Of a stretch of 64,000 nucleotides of DNA, positions 46,278 through 54,920 are shown piece after piece. The translations under genes and the position numbers were made by a program. The stretch lies in assembly GCA_963702035.1 (NCBI GenBank), contig OY969700.1, forward strand, positions 1,674,001 to 1,738,000, written 5' to 3'. The DNA is from VRUE01 sp963702035. GTDB taxonomy: Bacteria; Actinomycetota; Thermoleophilia; Solirubrobacterales; 70-9. The notes under the pieces were generated by a model, which ran no database searches, had not been told where the DNA came from, and saw nothing but the letters and a program-made list of their open reading frames with translations. The stretch's first letter is position 1, and each line of letters begins with the position of its first letter.

Positions 46278-47467
46278 GGACCCAGGACGCACACCCTGTA
46301 CGAGCGGCATGGCTGGTAGTCGCCGGCCTGCTCGCATTCATGCTGCTGATCGCCGGCTGCGGTAGCAGCAGCAACAGCAGCAGCTCAGGCGGTGAAGAAC
46401 TATCCAAGCTCGGCAAGGGAGAGGGTGAAGTGAACCTGATCTCCTGGGCCGGCTACGTCGAACCGCCATGGACCAAGCCGTTCGAAAAGAAGACGGGCTG
46501 CAAGGTCAACAACAAGACCGCCGGCACCTCAGACGAAATGGTGTCGCTGATGCGCACCGGCGAATACGACGGGGTCTCGGCTTCCGGCAATGCCACCGCT
46601 CGCCTCGTCGCCGGCGGCGACGTCGACCCGGTCAACGTCAGCCTCGTCCCCAACTACAAGACGATCTTCAGCGACCTCAAGAACCAGCCCTACAACACCT
46701 TCGACGGCACCCACTACGGCATTCCGCACGGCCGCGGCGCCAACCTGCTGATGTGGAACTCCGCGGACGTCAAGCCGGCGCCTACCTCCTGGAATGTGAT
46801 GTTCGATCCGAAGATCGCCGCCAAGTACAAGGGCAAGATCAGCGTCTACGACGAATCGAGCTACATCGCCGACGCCGCCGTCTACCTGAAGGCGCACCAG
46901 CCGGAACTGGGGATCGAAAACCCCTACGAGTTGAACGAAGAACAGTTCCAGGCGGCGGTCAGCCTGCTCAAGGAACAGCGCCCCTACGTCGGCGAATACT
47001 GGTCGGAAGCCGCCAAGCAGATCCAGGCCTTCGCCAGTGGCGACAGCCAGGTCGGCACCACCTGGCAGTACCAGTACTTCGAACTGGAAGGTGCCGGCAA
47101 GCCGGTCGCGGCAAGCCCGGCGAGCCAGGGGTTCCTGCCCTCCGAGGGCGCGACCGGGTGGTCGGACACCTGGATGATCAGCTCCGAAGCCAAGCACCCG
47201 AACTGCATGTACATGTGGATGGACTGGATCGTCTCGCCGCGGGCGAACGCCGAAGTGGCCGAATTCTTCGGTGAGGCGCCGGCCCAGAGCCTGGCCTGCG
47301 GACACACCGCTGAAAAGGATTTCTGCGCCAAATACCACGCCGAAAACCCGGCCTTCTGGAAGCGCGTCTTCTACTGGGAAACGCCGCTGGCCGACTGCGG
47401 CAACGGCGAAGAAGACTGCAAGGACTACAACGACTGGGTCCAGGCCTGGACCTCGATAAAGGGTTGA
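46274..47467 (+). CDS. potD: Polyamine-type ABC transporter substrate-binding lipoprotein (PotD-like)
   Basis: 397 aa. Lipobox LLIAGC with lipidated Cys29 and a serine-rich spacer. The mature part starts INLISWAGYVEPPWTK-like (VNLISWAGYVEPPW) and has HYGIPHGRGANLLMWN, typical of spermidine/putrescine binders. GTG 46274 overlaps the potA stop. Late cysteine pairs (SLACGHTAEKDFCAKY and DCGNGEEDCKDY) are an unusual addition and may form disulfides. Ligand could be a polyamine or another small cation or acid. Confidence 0.92.
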   Translation: MRTQDAHPVRAAWLVVAGLLAFMLLIAGCGSSSNSSSSGGEELSKLGKGEGEVNLISWAGYVEPPWTKPFEKKTGCKVNNKTAGTSDEMVSLMRTGEYDGVSASGNATARLVAGGDVDPVNVSLVPNYKTIFSDLKNQPYNTFDGTHYGIPHGRGANLLMWNSADVKPAPTSWNVMFDPKIAAKYKGKISVYDESSYIADAAVYLKAHQPELGIENPYELNEEQFQAAVSLLKEQRPYVGEYWSEAAKQIQAFASGDSQVGTTWQYQYFELEGAGKPVAASPASQGFLPSEGATGWSDTWMISSEAKHPNCMYMWMDWIVSPRANAEVAEFFGEAPAQSLACGHTAEKDFCAKYHAENPAFWKRVFYWETPLADCGNGEEDCKDYNDWVQAWTSIKG

Positions 47468-48318
47468 GCAGGCGGCTCTCAACCTTCCTCAACGGGCGCC
47501 CCCGCCTCCAGGTGGGGGCGCTCCTCGCCGGCCCGGTCGGCTGGCTGGTGATCGGCTACCTGGGCTCGCTGGCCGTACTGCTGATCGCGGGGTTCTGGAC
47601 GGTCAACCCGCTCAGCGGCGAAGTCGTCCAGAGCTTCAGCCTCGAAAACTTCGAAACGCTCCTCAACGAACCGGTCTACCGCGACATCGTCGGGCGGACG
47701 GTGCTGATCGCGGCGCTCGTCACCGTCACCGACGCCGTCCTCGCCTTCCCGATCGCCTTCTACATGGCGAAGCTGGCGAGCCGTCGCGGCAAGGCGATCC
47801 TCGTCGTCGCCGTGCTGGTACCGCTCTGGTCGAGCTACCTGGTCAAGGTGCTCTCCTGGCGGACGATGCTCTCCAGCGGCGGGGTGATCGACTGGGCGCT
47901 GGAACCCTTCGGCCTGCACGGGCCGGGATATGGCAACACCGCGGTCTGGCTGGTGATGAGCTACCTCTGGCTGCCGTACATGATCCTGCCGATCTACGCC
48001 GGTCTGGAGCGGATCCCAAACTCGCTGATCAGCGCCTCCGAGGACCTCGGCGCGGCGCCCTTCACGACCTTTCGGCGGGTAATCCTGCCGCTCGCCTTCC
48101 CGGCGGTGATCGCCGGCTCGATCTTCACCTTCGCCCTGACCCTCGGCGACTACATCACGCCGCGCCTGGTCTCCAACAACCAGTTCATCGGCAACGTGAT
48201 CTTCAACAACATCTCCAACAACCTGCCGCTCGCCTCCGCACTCGCGCTCGTCCCGATCGTGGTGATGGTCGCCTACCTGATGGTCGCCCGCAAGCTGGGC
48301 GCCTTCGAGCACATCTAG
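47464..48318 (+). CDS. potB: Polyamine-type ABC transporter permease (PotB-like)
   Basis: 284 aa with six transmembrane helices. The EAA loop for contact with the ATPase reads ISASEDLGAAPFTTFRRVIL. The TTG start overlaps the potD stop (TTGA). N-terminal basic leader then GWLVIGYLGSLAVLLIAGFW. Part of a potABCD-like operon. Confidence 0.92.
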   Translation: MSRRLSTFLNGRPRLQVGALLAGPVGWLVIGYLGSLAVLLIAGFWTVNPLSGEVVQSFSLENFETLLNEPVYRDIVGRTVLIAALVTVTDAVLAFPIAFYMAKLASRRGKAILVVAVLVPLWSSYLVKVLSWRTMLSSGGVIDWALEPFGLHGPGYGNTAVWLVMSYLWLPYMILPIYAGLERIPNSLISASEDLGAAPFTTFRRVILPLAFPAVIAGSIFTFALTLGDYITPRLVSNNQFIGNVIFNNISNNLPLASALALVPIVVMVAYLMVARKLGAFEHI

Positions 48319-48330
48319 GACGGTGAGCGG

Positions 48331-49179
48331 ATGAGACTCTCGCGAAGATCGGCACTCCTCCTCCGTACGGGGGTCGGCATCGGGCTCGCCTTCATCTACG
48401 TGCCGCTGATCGTGCTGGCGATCTACGCCTTCAACTCGAGCAACATCCTCGAATGGCCACCGCCCGGCCTGACCCTCGACTGGTTCCCGAAGGCGATCGA
48501 AAACGAGTTCGCCCGCGAAGCCTTCGTCACCTCGCTCAAGGCGGGCGTGGCGGCGACGGCGATCGCGATCGTGCTCGGCACGCTCGCCTCGCTGGCCGTC
48601 GCCCGTCACCGTTTCTTCGGCCGCGAAACGATCTCCTTCCTCGTCATCCTGCCGATCGCGCTGCCGGGGATCGTCACCGGCGTCGCGCTCAGCAACACCT
48701 TCACCCAGGTTCTCGGCGTCAACCTCAGCCTCTTCACCGTGATCGTCGGCCACGCCACCTTCTGCATCGTCGTCATCTACAACAACGTCGTCGCCCGCCT
48801 GCGCCGCGTCTCGACCTCCTTCGAGGAGGCCTCGGCCGACCTCGGTGCGCACAGCTGGCAGACCTTTCGCTTCATCACCTTCCCCAACCTGAGGAGCGCC
48901 CTCGGCGCCGGCGCCCTGCTCGCCTTCGGCCTCTCCTTCGACGAGATCATCGTCACCACGTTCACGATCGGCGCCGGCGAAGAAACCCTGCCGATCTGGA
49001 TCTTCCGCAACCTCTTCCGTCCCAACCAGCTGCCGATCGTCAACGCGGTCGCGGTCATCGTCGTCCTGATCTCGATCGTCCCCGTCTACCTGGCCCACCG
49101 CCTCACTCGCGAGGAAGGCGGCGCGGCGACTGCCCGCGGCGGCGGCAAGATCGAGGCCGAGGCGACGGCCGTGCCGTAG
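48331..49179 (+). CDS. potC: Polyamine-type ABC transporter permease (PotC-like)
   Basis: 282 aa, six transmembrane helices. EAA loop FEEASADLGAHSWQTFRFIT. Opening LLRTGVGIGLAFIYVPLIVL is typical of PotC. ATG 48331 follows potB by 12 bases. It closes the operon; the next gene converges only eight bases away with no hairpin between. Confidence 0.92.
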   Translation: MRLSRRSALLLRTGVGIGLAFIYVPLIVLAIYAFNSSNILEWPPPGLTLDWFPKAIENEFAREAFVTSLKAGVAATAIAIVLGTLASLAVARHRFFGRETISFLVILPIALPGIVTGVALSNTFTQVLGVNLSLFTVIVGHATFCIVVIYNNVVARLRRVSTSFEEASADLGAHSWQTFRFITFPNLRSALGAGALLAFGLSFDEIIVTTFTIGAGEETLPIWIFRNLFRPNQLPIVNAVAVIVVLISIVPVYLAHRLTREEGGAATARGGGKIEAEATAVP

Positions 49180-49187
49180 CGCGCGGC

Positions 49188-49601
49188 TCAGGCCGTGCGG
49201 AACGGGTTCTGCACACTCACCCCGGCGTAGTCCTGGCCGTCGCTCAGATCCTCGGAGAGGACGGTCTCACAACCCAAAGCGCGAGCCGCCTCGAGAATCG
49301 CGGCATCCCAGTAGGAGATCCGGAAGCGGTGACGGGTCTCCAGCGCAGCGAGCAGCACCTTGGTCGTGATGTCCGCAACGGGGAAGCGCAAAAACGCTTC
49401 GACCAGCTTTGCCGCCTGCTCATGGCCAAGCGGGTCTGTGCGGTTTGCTCTGGTGGCCTGGACGTAGAACTCCTGCAGGACCTGCACCGAGAGCGCCAGG
49501 TCGTGCTCGGCCAAAATGCCCCGTGCTCGCTCGGCCTTATGGGCCTCCTCCGGATCGCGCGACACCGCGTAGAGAAGGATGTTGGTGTCAACGAATCGCA
49601 C
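49188..49601 (-). CDS. vapC: PIN-domain toxin (VapC family)
   Basis: 137 aa ribonuclease fold. Acidic residues in RFVDTNILLYAV (Asp5), QEFYVQ (Glu), YWDAAILEAA (Asp) and LSEDL complete the site. It overlaps the upstream antitoxin by 14 bases, the usual coupling. It would cleave tRNA or rRNA if freed from VapB. Both genes look intact, in contrast to the other toxin loci in this window. Confidence 0.9.
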   Translation of the reverse strand: MRFVDTNILLYAVSRDPEEAHKAERARGILAEHDLALSVQVLQEFYVQATRANRTDPLGHEQAAKLVEAFLRFPVADITTKVLLAALETRHRFRISYWDAAILEAARALGCETVLSEDLSDGQDYAGVSVQNPFRTA

Positions 49602-49827
49602 GACCGTGGAGCTCGTCGCGGCTGAGCCGGTCGGCCCCCCGGAACTGCTCGATTTCAGCGAAGACCTGGCCTTGCAAGGTCTCTAGACGAGAGAACTCGG
49701 ACTCGCGCTCCTTGAGCGAGCGCAGATAGTGCGTCACCAGCGCACTGACCGAACTGCCGTCTTCAGCGGCGCGAACCCGCGCAGAGCGGTAGACATCCTC
49801 CGGAACCGAGACCGTGATATTTTTCAT
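49588..49827 (-). CDS. vapB: Ribbon-helix-helix antitoxin (VapB family)
   Basis: 79 aa from ATG 49827; GTG 49836 is possible. The N-terminal MKNITVSVPEDVYRSARVRA is a ribbon-helix-helix DNA-binding motif, and the acidic C-terminal tail would bind the toxin. It is likely to autorepress at the repeats just upstream. Confidence 0.88.
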   Translation of the reverse strand: MKNITVSVPEDVYRSARVRAAEDGSSVSALVTHYLRSLKERESEFSRLETLQGQVFAEIEQFRGADRLSRDELHGRAIR

Positions 49828-49833
49828 GTGAGA

Positions 49834-49854
49834 CACAGTTACACAGTATCACAG
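49834..49854. promoter_or_regulatory. Triple CACAG operator-like repeat before vapBC
   Basis: CACAG occurs at 49834, 49842 and 49850, an 8-bp period, directly upstream of vapB. This is the usual size and place for ribbon-helix-helix dimers to bind in tandem. The stretch is AT-rich and should overlap the promoter. Confidence 0.5.
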
Positions 49855-49863
49855 CCTGCGAGA

Positions 49864-50502
49864 TCACTGACGAGCCAGGCGCTCGGCCTCTTCGGCACCG
49901 ACGTAGGGCGAGAGGGTCAGCTCGACCAGGTCGGGCAGCAGCGACTCGAGTTGCTCGGTGCGGCCGGCGCTGATCTCACGCACGACCAGCGAGACGGTGC
50001 CGCCGACCAGCGTCTCCTCGGTCGCCTCGGGGAGCGGGTGCTCGCCGCCGTGCCCGGGCCGTCCGGCCTTGAGGATCGCGACGAGGCCCTGCATCGAGTC
50101 GCGATGACGGGCGGCGATCTTGCCGCCCGCGGCGACCGGCTCGATCATGCAGAGGCGCGCCAGCTCGGGCTCGCCGGCGAGGAAGCGCAGCATCGTCGCC
50201 AGCGCCGCGCGGACCTTCTGCGGCCACTCCTCGAAGGCCTCGGCGGCGGCGCGCATCGACGCGGCGATGTGGTCGGCGACCATCTCGTAGGCAGCGAGGA
50301 AGCAGGCTTCCTTGTCATCGAAGTGCTCGTAGAAGGTGCGGCGGGAGACCGACGCGGCTTTGGTGATGTTGGCGACCGTGGTGGCGTTGTAGCCACGCTC
50401 GGCGACGGTGTCGACCAGCGCCGTGACGATCCGCTCGCGCTGGTTCTGGACGATGAACTCACGCGGCAGGCCATGACGACCCGCGGGAAGGCGCGACGAC
50501 AT
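49864..50502 (-). CDS. TetR-family regulator 1
   Basis: 212 aa from ATG 50502, opening MSSRLPAGRHGLPREFIVQN. The DNA-binding domain is VDTVAERGYNATTVANITKA with the recognition part SRRTFYEHFDDKEACF. The ligand domain is helical and not assignable. The opening and binding domain are close to regulator 3 (51388-52074), so these two are paralogues. It lies downstream of a family-3 repeat. Confidence 0.88.
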   Translation of the reverse strand: MSSRLPAGRHGLPREFIVQNQRERIVTALVDTVAERGYNATTVANITKAASVSRRTFYEHFDDKEACFLAAYEMVADHIAASMRAAAEAFEEWPQKVRAALATMLRFLAGEPELARLCMIEPVAAGGKIAARHRDSMQGLVAILKAGRPGHGGEHPLPEATEETLVGGTVSLVVREISAGRTEQLESLLPDLVELTLSPYVGAEEAERLARQ

Positions 50503-50590
50503 GTCGGTTTTTTCTTTAGCCACAAATCGACAATATCCAGTCTGAAGTCTTGAGGTAGGTGGTGGATTTTTCGATTTGCGTGGTTGTGGG

Positions 50591-50687
50591 GGTGTGGCTG
50601 GCCAAGCTGGGCGCCGCACGCCGACGAGCGAATAGCAGAGCTATTCGCGAGGAGGTGGGTGGTGATCCAGCGCCGGCCAGACGCGCC
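50591..50687. repeat. Family-3 palindromic element, copy B
   Basis: Core GCGAATAGC/GCTATTCGC (50628-50648). Outer parts GGTGTGGCTGGCC (50591-50603) and GGCCAGACGCGCC (50675-50687) pair through GGCC and neighbouring bases. It fills most of the 218-bp interval between two minus-strand TetR genes; nothing else is seen there. Confidence 0.7.
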
Positions 50688-50720
50688 ATCCACGGCCGCG
50701 GAAATTGGAAAATCCGCCGC

Positions 50721-51338
50721 CTACCGCAAGGGTTGGACCAGCAGCTCGTCCTCGGCGGCTCGGGCGCCGAGGTAGGGCATCGTCGCCAGGTAGATCAACT
50801 CGGGGAGGAACTCCTCGCCTCGTTCTATCGATCCCGATTCGACTTTGCTGAGGATCGTGCCGTAGACGGCGCCGGCGGCGATTTCCGCCGTGCAGCGCGA
50901 CATCGGCCGCCCCTCGACCTCGCCGCGGCCGCCGTCGAGGAAGTCGGCGATCCGCCCCATGATCCGGTCGCGACGCGACTGGGCGCCGCCGCCGACCCCG
51001 TTCACCGAGACGACCAGGAAGCGGGCCCGGGCAGAATCTTCCTGCAGGTAGCGCATCGCCGCCGTGCCCGCTGCCCAAATCCGATCGTGCCAGGCCTCGC
51101 GCCCGTTGCAGGCGGTGTCGACCCGCGCGCAGAGGTCCTCCATCGCTTCGTCGTGGAGGGCGAGGAAGCAGTCTTCGAGGTCGGCGAAGCAGCGATCGAA
51201 GTGTGCCCGGGTGACCTCGGCTCGGGCGCAGACAGCCTTTATGTCGGCCGCCGCCAGGCCATGGTCGGAGACCATCTCCACCATCGCGGCGGCGATCCTC
51301 TCCCGCGCCGGATCGCGTCCTCCGCGCGGGCCGCTCAC
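50721..51338 (-). CDS. TetR-family regulator 2
   Basis: 205 aa, GTG start. The helix-turn-helix is MVSDHGLAAADIKAVCARAE with RAHFDRCFADLEDCFL, more divergent than in the neighbours. The ligand domain is unassigned. It lies 49 bases downstream of regulator 3 on the same strand, so they may share a transcript. The 3' side holds a family-3 repeat. Confidence 0.85.
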   Translation of the reverse strand: MSGPRGGRDPARERIAAAMVEMVSDHGLAAADIKAVCARAEVTRAHFDRCFADLEDCFLALHDEAMEDLCARVDTACNGREAWHDRIWAAGTAAMRYLQEDSARARFLVVSVNGVGGGAQSRRDRIMGRIADFLDGGRGEVEGRPMSRCTAEIAAGAVYGTILSKVESGSIERGEEFLPELIYLATMPYLGARAAEDELLVQPLR

Positions 51339-51387
51339 ATCGTCCTGGCCCTGCTCCCTGCGCTCGAGTCCACCCGGCTGACGGCCA

Positions 51388-52074
51388 CTAAGCCGCCGCC
51401 CGGGCCTGGGCCGCCTCCGCGGCGCGTGCCGCCTCGACCTCCCCGACGTAGGGCGTCAAGGTCACCTGCAGCATCTCCGGCAGCAGACCTTTCAGATCGT
51501 CGACCTGGCCGGCGATCAGGCGCTGGTGCACCAGCCACATCAGACCGCCGACGATCGCGACCTCGAGTCCCTCCGGCAGCCGGCTCGCCCGCGGGTTGTG
51601 CTCGCGACCCTCGCGCAGCTTTGGCGCGGCGCTCTCCAGCATCCCCTGGTAGCGGGCCAGCGCCGCCCCGCCCGCCGCCTGGCTCTCGACGATGCAGAGC
51701 TTGGCCCGCGCTTCCTCCGTCACGACCATCTCGAGGAAGACCTCGAGGCCGGTCGAGACCTGGTCGACCCAGGGCTGTTCGGTGTCGACCAGCTCGGCGA
51801 AGACCTCCGTCGCCGCGGCGACGCTCTCGTCGAAGGCCGCCAGAAAGCACTCTTCCTTGTTGGCGAAGTGCTCGTAGAAGGTGACCAGGGCCACTCTCGC
51901 CGTTTTCGCGATCAGCTCGATCGTCGTCTTCTGATAGCCGCGCTCGGCGACCAGCTCGGCGGTCGCGAGCAGCATCCGCTCGCGCTGATTCTGAGCGACG
52001 AAATCGCGCGGGATCAGGTGTCTCCCCGGAGGCAGTTTCGAGAGGCGTTCCGAGAGCGACCGCGAGTCGGCCAT
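51388..52074 (-). CDS. TetR-family regulator 3
   Basis: 228 aa from ATG 52074. Opening SERLSKLPPGRHLIPRDFVA and helix-turn-helix ELVAERGYQKTTIELIAKTA with TFYEHFANKEECFLAAF. Paralogue of regulator 1. It is divergent from regulator 4 across a 111-bp AT-rich interval. Confidence 0.88.
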   Translation of the reverse strand: MADSRSLSERLSKLPPGRHLIPRDFVAQNQRERMLLATAELVAERGYQKTTIELIAKTARVALVTFYEHFANKEECFLAAFDESVAAATEVFAELVDTEQPWVDQVSTGLEVFLEMVVTEEARAKLCIVESQAAGGAALARYQGMLESAAPKLREGREHNPRASRLPEGLEVAIVGGLMWLVHQRLIAGQVDDLKGLLPEMLQVTLTPYVGEVEAARAAEAAQARAAA

Positions 52075-52185
52075 TCCAAGACGGTACCAAAACATATATC
52101 TGATGTCTACTTCCCTTTTCTACAGAAAACATGGCGTTCTAGGCAACCTCGTTTCTAAAAGCTGCTATACCTAGACAAAAGGCTT
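52075..52185. promoter_or_regulatory. Divergent promoter region between TetR regulators 3 and 4
   Basis: 111 bp, strongly AT-rich, with TATATC, CTATAC and TTATGT stretches that could serve as -10 elements on either strand. Likely binding site of one or more of the flanking repressors. No single palindrome stands out. Confidence 0.5.
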
Positions 52186-52887
52186 ATGTTTTCGGATATC
52201 GACAGCGGCTCGGTAATCGCCTTCCCGGGCTCACGCGGGCGTCGGCCCCCCCGGGAGCGGATCCTGACCGCGATGCTCGTCGTCAGCGGCGAGCTGGACT
52301 TCGAGCGGGTCGCAGTCCGCCACGTGATCGAACGCGCGGAGACCAGCCGCGCGACCTTCTACAAGCACTTCGTCGATCGCGAGGACTGCTTCGCGCAGGC
52401 CTACGGCGATGCCGGCGAGTGGGTCTACCGGCGCATGATCGGTGCCGCCAAGCGCCAGCCCTCCTGGCGCGAGGGCCTGCGCGCGGCACTGGCCGAGCTG
52501 CTCGAGTTCTGCGCCAACCAGCCGGCGATCGCCAAGGCGCTGGTGGTCGAGGTGCACGCGGCAGGCGAGCGGTCGCTCGCCCAGCGGCGCGATTTGATGG
52601 AGCGCCTCTCCCGCGCGCTTGACAGCGCGCGCCGCGAGATTCCCTCTCGCCAAGCTCCACCTCCTATTACGTCTGACTTCATTGTAGGGGCGATCGACAC
52701 GCTTTTGGCGGCGAAATTGCTCGACGGCGACGCGGCCCGCGCGCCGGAGATGCTGCCGGGCCTCCTGCACTTCGTCGTCATGCAGTTCCTCGGTGAGAGT
52801 GCCGCCTGGGAGGAGATGGCCGCGGCGCCGCTAGCCACCTGGCAGGCTCGCCGCGAAGCGGCGGCGCAGGGCTCGCCCGAGCGGTAG
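52186..52887 (+). CDS. TetR-family regulator 4
   Basis: 233 aa. Opens MFSDIDSGSVIAFPGSRGRR. Helix-turn-helix FERVAVRHVIERAETSRATF plus YKHFVDREDCFAQAYG. The ligand domain is helical and unassigned. It converges on the carboxylase gene 12 bases away. Confidence 0.88.
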   Translation: MFSDIDSGSVIAFPGSRGRRPPRERILTAMLVVSGELDFERVAVRHVIERAETSRATFYKHFVDREDCFAQAYGDAGEWVYRRMIGAAKRQPSWREGLRAALAELLEFCANQPAIAKALVVEVHAAGERSLAQRRDLMERLSRALDSARREIPSRQAPPPITSDFIVGAIDTLLAAKLLDGDAARAPEMLPGLLHFVVMQFLGESAAWEEMAAAPLATWQARREAAAQGSPER

Positions 52888-52899
52888 CTCCTTCCACTC

Positions 52900-54468
52900 C
52901 TAGAGCGGGATGTTGCCGTGCTTGCGCTTCGGCTGCTCGACCCGCTTGGACTGCAGCATGCGCAGCGCCTTGACCAGCTTGGGGCGGGTTTCGCGCGGCT
53001 CGATCACGTCGTCGATGTAGCCGCGCTCCGCCGCCGAGTAGGGGTTGGCGAAGTGGGCTTTGTAGTCGTCGATCAGCTTCTGGCGGCGCTCGTCGGGGGT
53101 CGGCGAGGAGGCGATGTCTTTGCGGTAGATGATGTTGACGGCGCCCTCCGGGCCCATCACCGCGACCTCGGCGGTCGGCCAGGCGACGTTGTAGTCGGCC
53201 AGCATGTGCTTTGAGTTCATCACGTCGTAGGCGCCGCCGTAGGCCTTGCGGGTGACGACGGTGAGCTTCGGCACGGTCGCCTCGGTGAAGGCGTAGAGCA
53301 GCTTGGCGCCGTGGCGGATGATCCCGTTCCACTCCTGGTCGGTGCCGGGCAGGAAGCCGGGCACGTCGGTGAAGGTGACGATCGGGACGTTGTAGGCGTC
53401 GCAGGTACGCACGAAGCGGGCCGCCTTCTCGGAGGCCTCGATGTCGAGCACGCCGGCGAGGAAGGCGGGCTGGTTGCCGACGATCCCGATCGGGAAGCCG
53501 TCGAGGCGTGAGAAGCCGCAGACGATGTTCTTGGCGAAGTGCTCGTGGACCTCGAAGAATTCCTCGTCGTCGACGATGCGGGTGATCACCTCGCGCATGT
53601 CATAGGGCTTGGATGGATCGTCGGGGACGACCGTTTCCAGCTCCTCGTCTTCGCGATCCGGATCGTCGGCGGGGGCGAAGCGCGGCGGCACCTCGAGGTT
53701 GTTGGAGGGCAGGAAGCCGAGCAGGTAGCGCACGTCCTCGAGGCAGCTCTCCTCGTCCTCGGAGGCGAAGTGGGCGACGCCGGACTTCGAGTTGTGGCTC
53801 ATCGCCCCGCCCAGCTCCTCGAACTCGACTTCCTCACCGGTCACCGTCTTGATCACTTCCGGGCCGGTGATGAACATGTGCGAGGTCTCTTTGACCATGA
53901 AGATGAAGTCGGTCATCGCCGGCGAGTAGACGGCGCCGCCGGCGCAGGGCCCCATGATCACGCTGATCTGTGGGATTACGCCCGAGCACTGCACGTTGCG
54001 GACGAAGACGTCGCCGTAGGCGCCGAGCGAGACGACCCCCTCCTGGATGCGGGCGCCGCCGGAGTCGTTGATGCCGACCACGGGCGCGCCGACCTGGGCG
54101 GCGAGGTCCATCACCTTGCACATCTTCTCCGCCATCACCTCGCCGAGGCTGCCCCCGAAGACCGTGAAGTCCTGGGAGAAGACGAAGACGGTGCGACCGT
54201 CGATCGTGCCGTGGCCGGTGACGACGGCGTCGCCCCAGGGACGCCGTTTCTGCATCTCGAAGTCGTAGGTGCGGTGGCGGACGAACGTGTCGAGCTCCTC
54301 GAAGGAGCCCGGATCGAGCAGCTTCTCGATCCGCTCGCGGGCGGTCATCTTGCCCTTCGCGTGCTGCTTCTCGACCGCCTCCTCGGAGGCCGAGTGGATT
54401 GCTTCCTCGCGCAGCTCGCGCAGGTAGGAGAGCTTCTCCTCGTGGGTGACCGGATTCCTCTCGCGCAT
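52900..54468 (-). CDS. pccB: Acyl-CoA (propionyl-CoA) carboxylase beta subunit
   Basis: 522 aa carboxyltransferase. Opens EEKLSYLRELREEAIHSAS; acyl-CoA region GGSLGEVMAEKMCKVMDLA and GINDSGGARIQEGVVSLG; carboxybiotin region with FITGPEVIKTVTGEEV, NQPAFLAGVLDIEASEKAAR and TVVTRKAYGGAYDVM. It carboxylates propionyl-CoA (or acetyl-CoA) with a biotinylated alpha subunit that is not in this window. Minus strand, just downstream of a 69-aa gene. Confidence 0.94.
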   Translation of the reverse strand: MRERNPVTHEEKLSYLRELREEAIHSASEEAVEKQHAKGKMTARERIEKLLDPGSFEELDTFVRHRTYDFEMQKRRPWGDAVVTGHGTIDGRTVFVFSQDFTVFGGSLGEVMAEKMCKVMDLAAQVGAPVVGINDSGGARIQEGVVSLGAYGDVFVRNVQCSGVIPQISVIMGPCAGGAVYSPAMTDFIFMVKETSHMFITGPEVIKTVTGEEVEFEELGGAMSHNSKSGVAHFASEDEESCLEDVRYLLGFLPSNNLEVPPRFAPADDPDREDEELETVVPDDPSKPYDMREVITRIVDDEEFFEVHEHFAKNIVCGFSRLDGFPIGIVGNQPAFLAGVLDIEASEKAARFVRTCDAYNVPIVTFTDVPGFLPGTDQEWNGIIRHGAKLLYAFTEATVPKLTVVTRKAYGGAYDVMNSKHMLADYNVAWPTAEVAVMGPEGAVNIIYRKDIASSPTPDERRQKLIDDYKAHFANPYSAAERGYIDDVIEPRETRPKLVKALRMLQSKRVEQPKRKHGNIPL

Positions 54469-54512
54469 GCGGCGCGGGAGTCTATCCGCGCTGCGCGCGG
54501 TTCTCCCTGTCG

Positions 54513-54722
54513 TTATACGAACGGCTTTTTACGCGGCTCGGCGAGGTCGTCGAGGATCCGCTCGAGGTCGGGCTCGGCGAGGCCGGACTCCGCGCCGGCG
54601 CGGATCGCGACCCGCGTGCCGAACCCCTTCTCGGCCATCGTCACCTCGACGCCCTCGACCTCGGCGACCAGCTCGGCCAGCTCGGGCTCGGACTTCATCA
54701 ACGTCCTCGAGACCTCGATCAT
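54513..54722 (-). CDS. Small protein upstream of pccB
   Basis: 69 aa, MIEVSRTLMKSEPELAELVA onward. Acidic, with an alpha-beta-alpha look. GGAGG lies just before the ATG. It does not carry the usual motif of the acyl-CoA carboxylase epsilon subunit, although its location beside pccB suggests some link. It lies 44 bases before pccB and is probably cotranscribed. Confidence 0.65.
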   Translation of the reverse strand: MIEVSRTLMKSEPELAELVAEVEGVEVTMAEKGFGTRVAIRAGAESGLAEPDLERILDDLAEPRKKPFV

Positions 54723-54787
54723 TGCCTCCGTTTCGGGTTGAAGATGAGAAATCCTCTAGATGGTCAACGTCGTGGAAACGTGCGACT

Positions 54788-54890
54788 GCGGGCGTGCGTG
54801 GCCAAGCAGATCAAGGACGCAGGGAGCCCGAATAGCAGCGCTATTTGGGCGACTGAGGACGCAGAGATGCGCCGTGCCACGCGCGTCCGC
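54788..54890. repeat. Family-3 palindromic element, copy C
   Basis: Outer 15-bp arms GCGGGCGTGCGTGGC (54788-54802) and GCCACGCGCGTCCGC (54876-54890) pair fully with two wobbles. Core CCCGAATAGC/GCTATTTGGG (54827-54849). The direct repeat GGACGCAG flanks the core. The 198-bp interval between mutase and the 69-aa gene holds nothing else. Confidence 0.85.
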
Positions 54891-54920
54891 AGGCGTGCGG
54901 AGACGCGACGGCGCCCATCT

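Noticed and set aside
49864..52887. TetR cluster considered as an antibiotic-efflux locus
   Set aside because: No transporter gene is adjacent; neighbours are vapBC and acyl-CoA metabolism genes.
54513..54722. Small protein upstream of pccB considered as acyl-CoA carboxylase epsilon subunit
   Set aside because: The usual epsilon-subunit motif was not found; position alone is not enough to name it.
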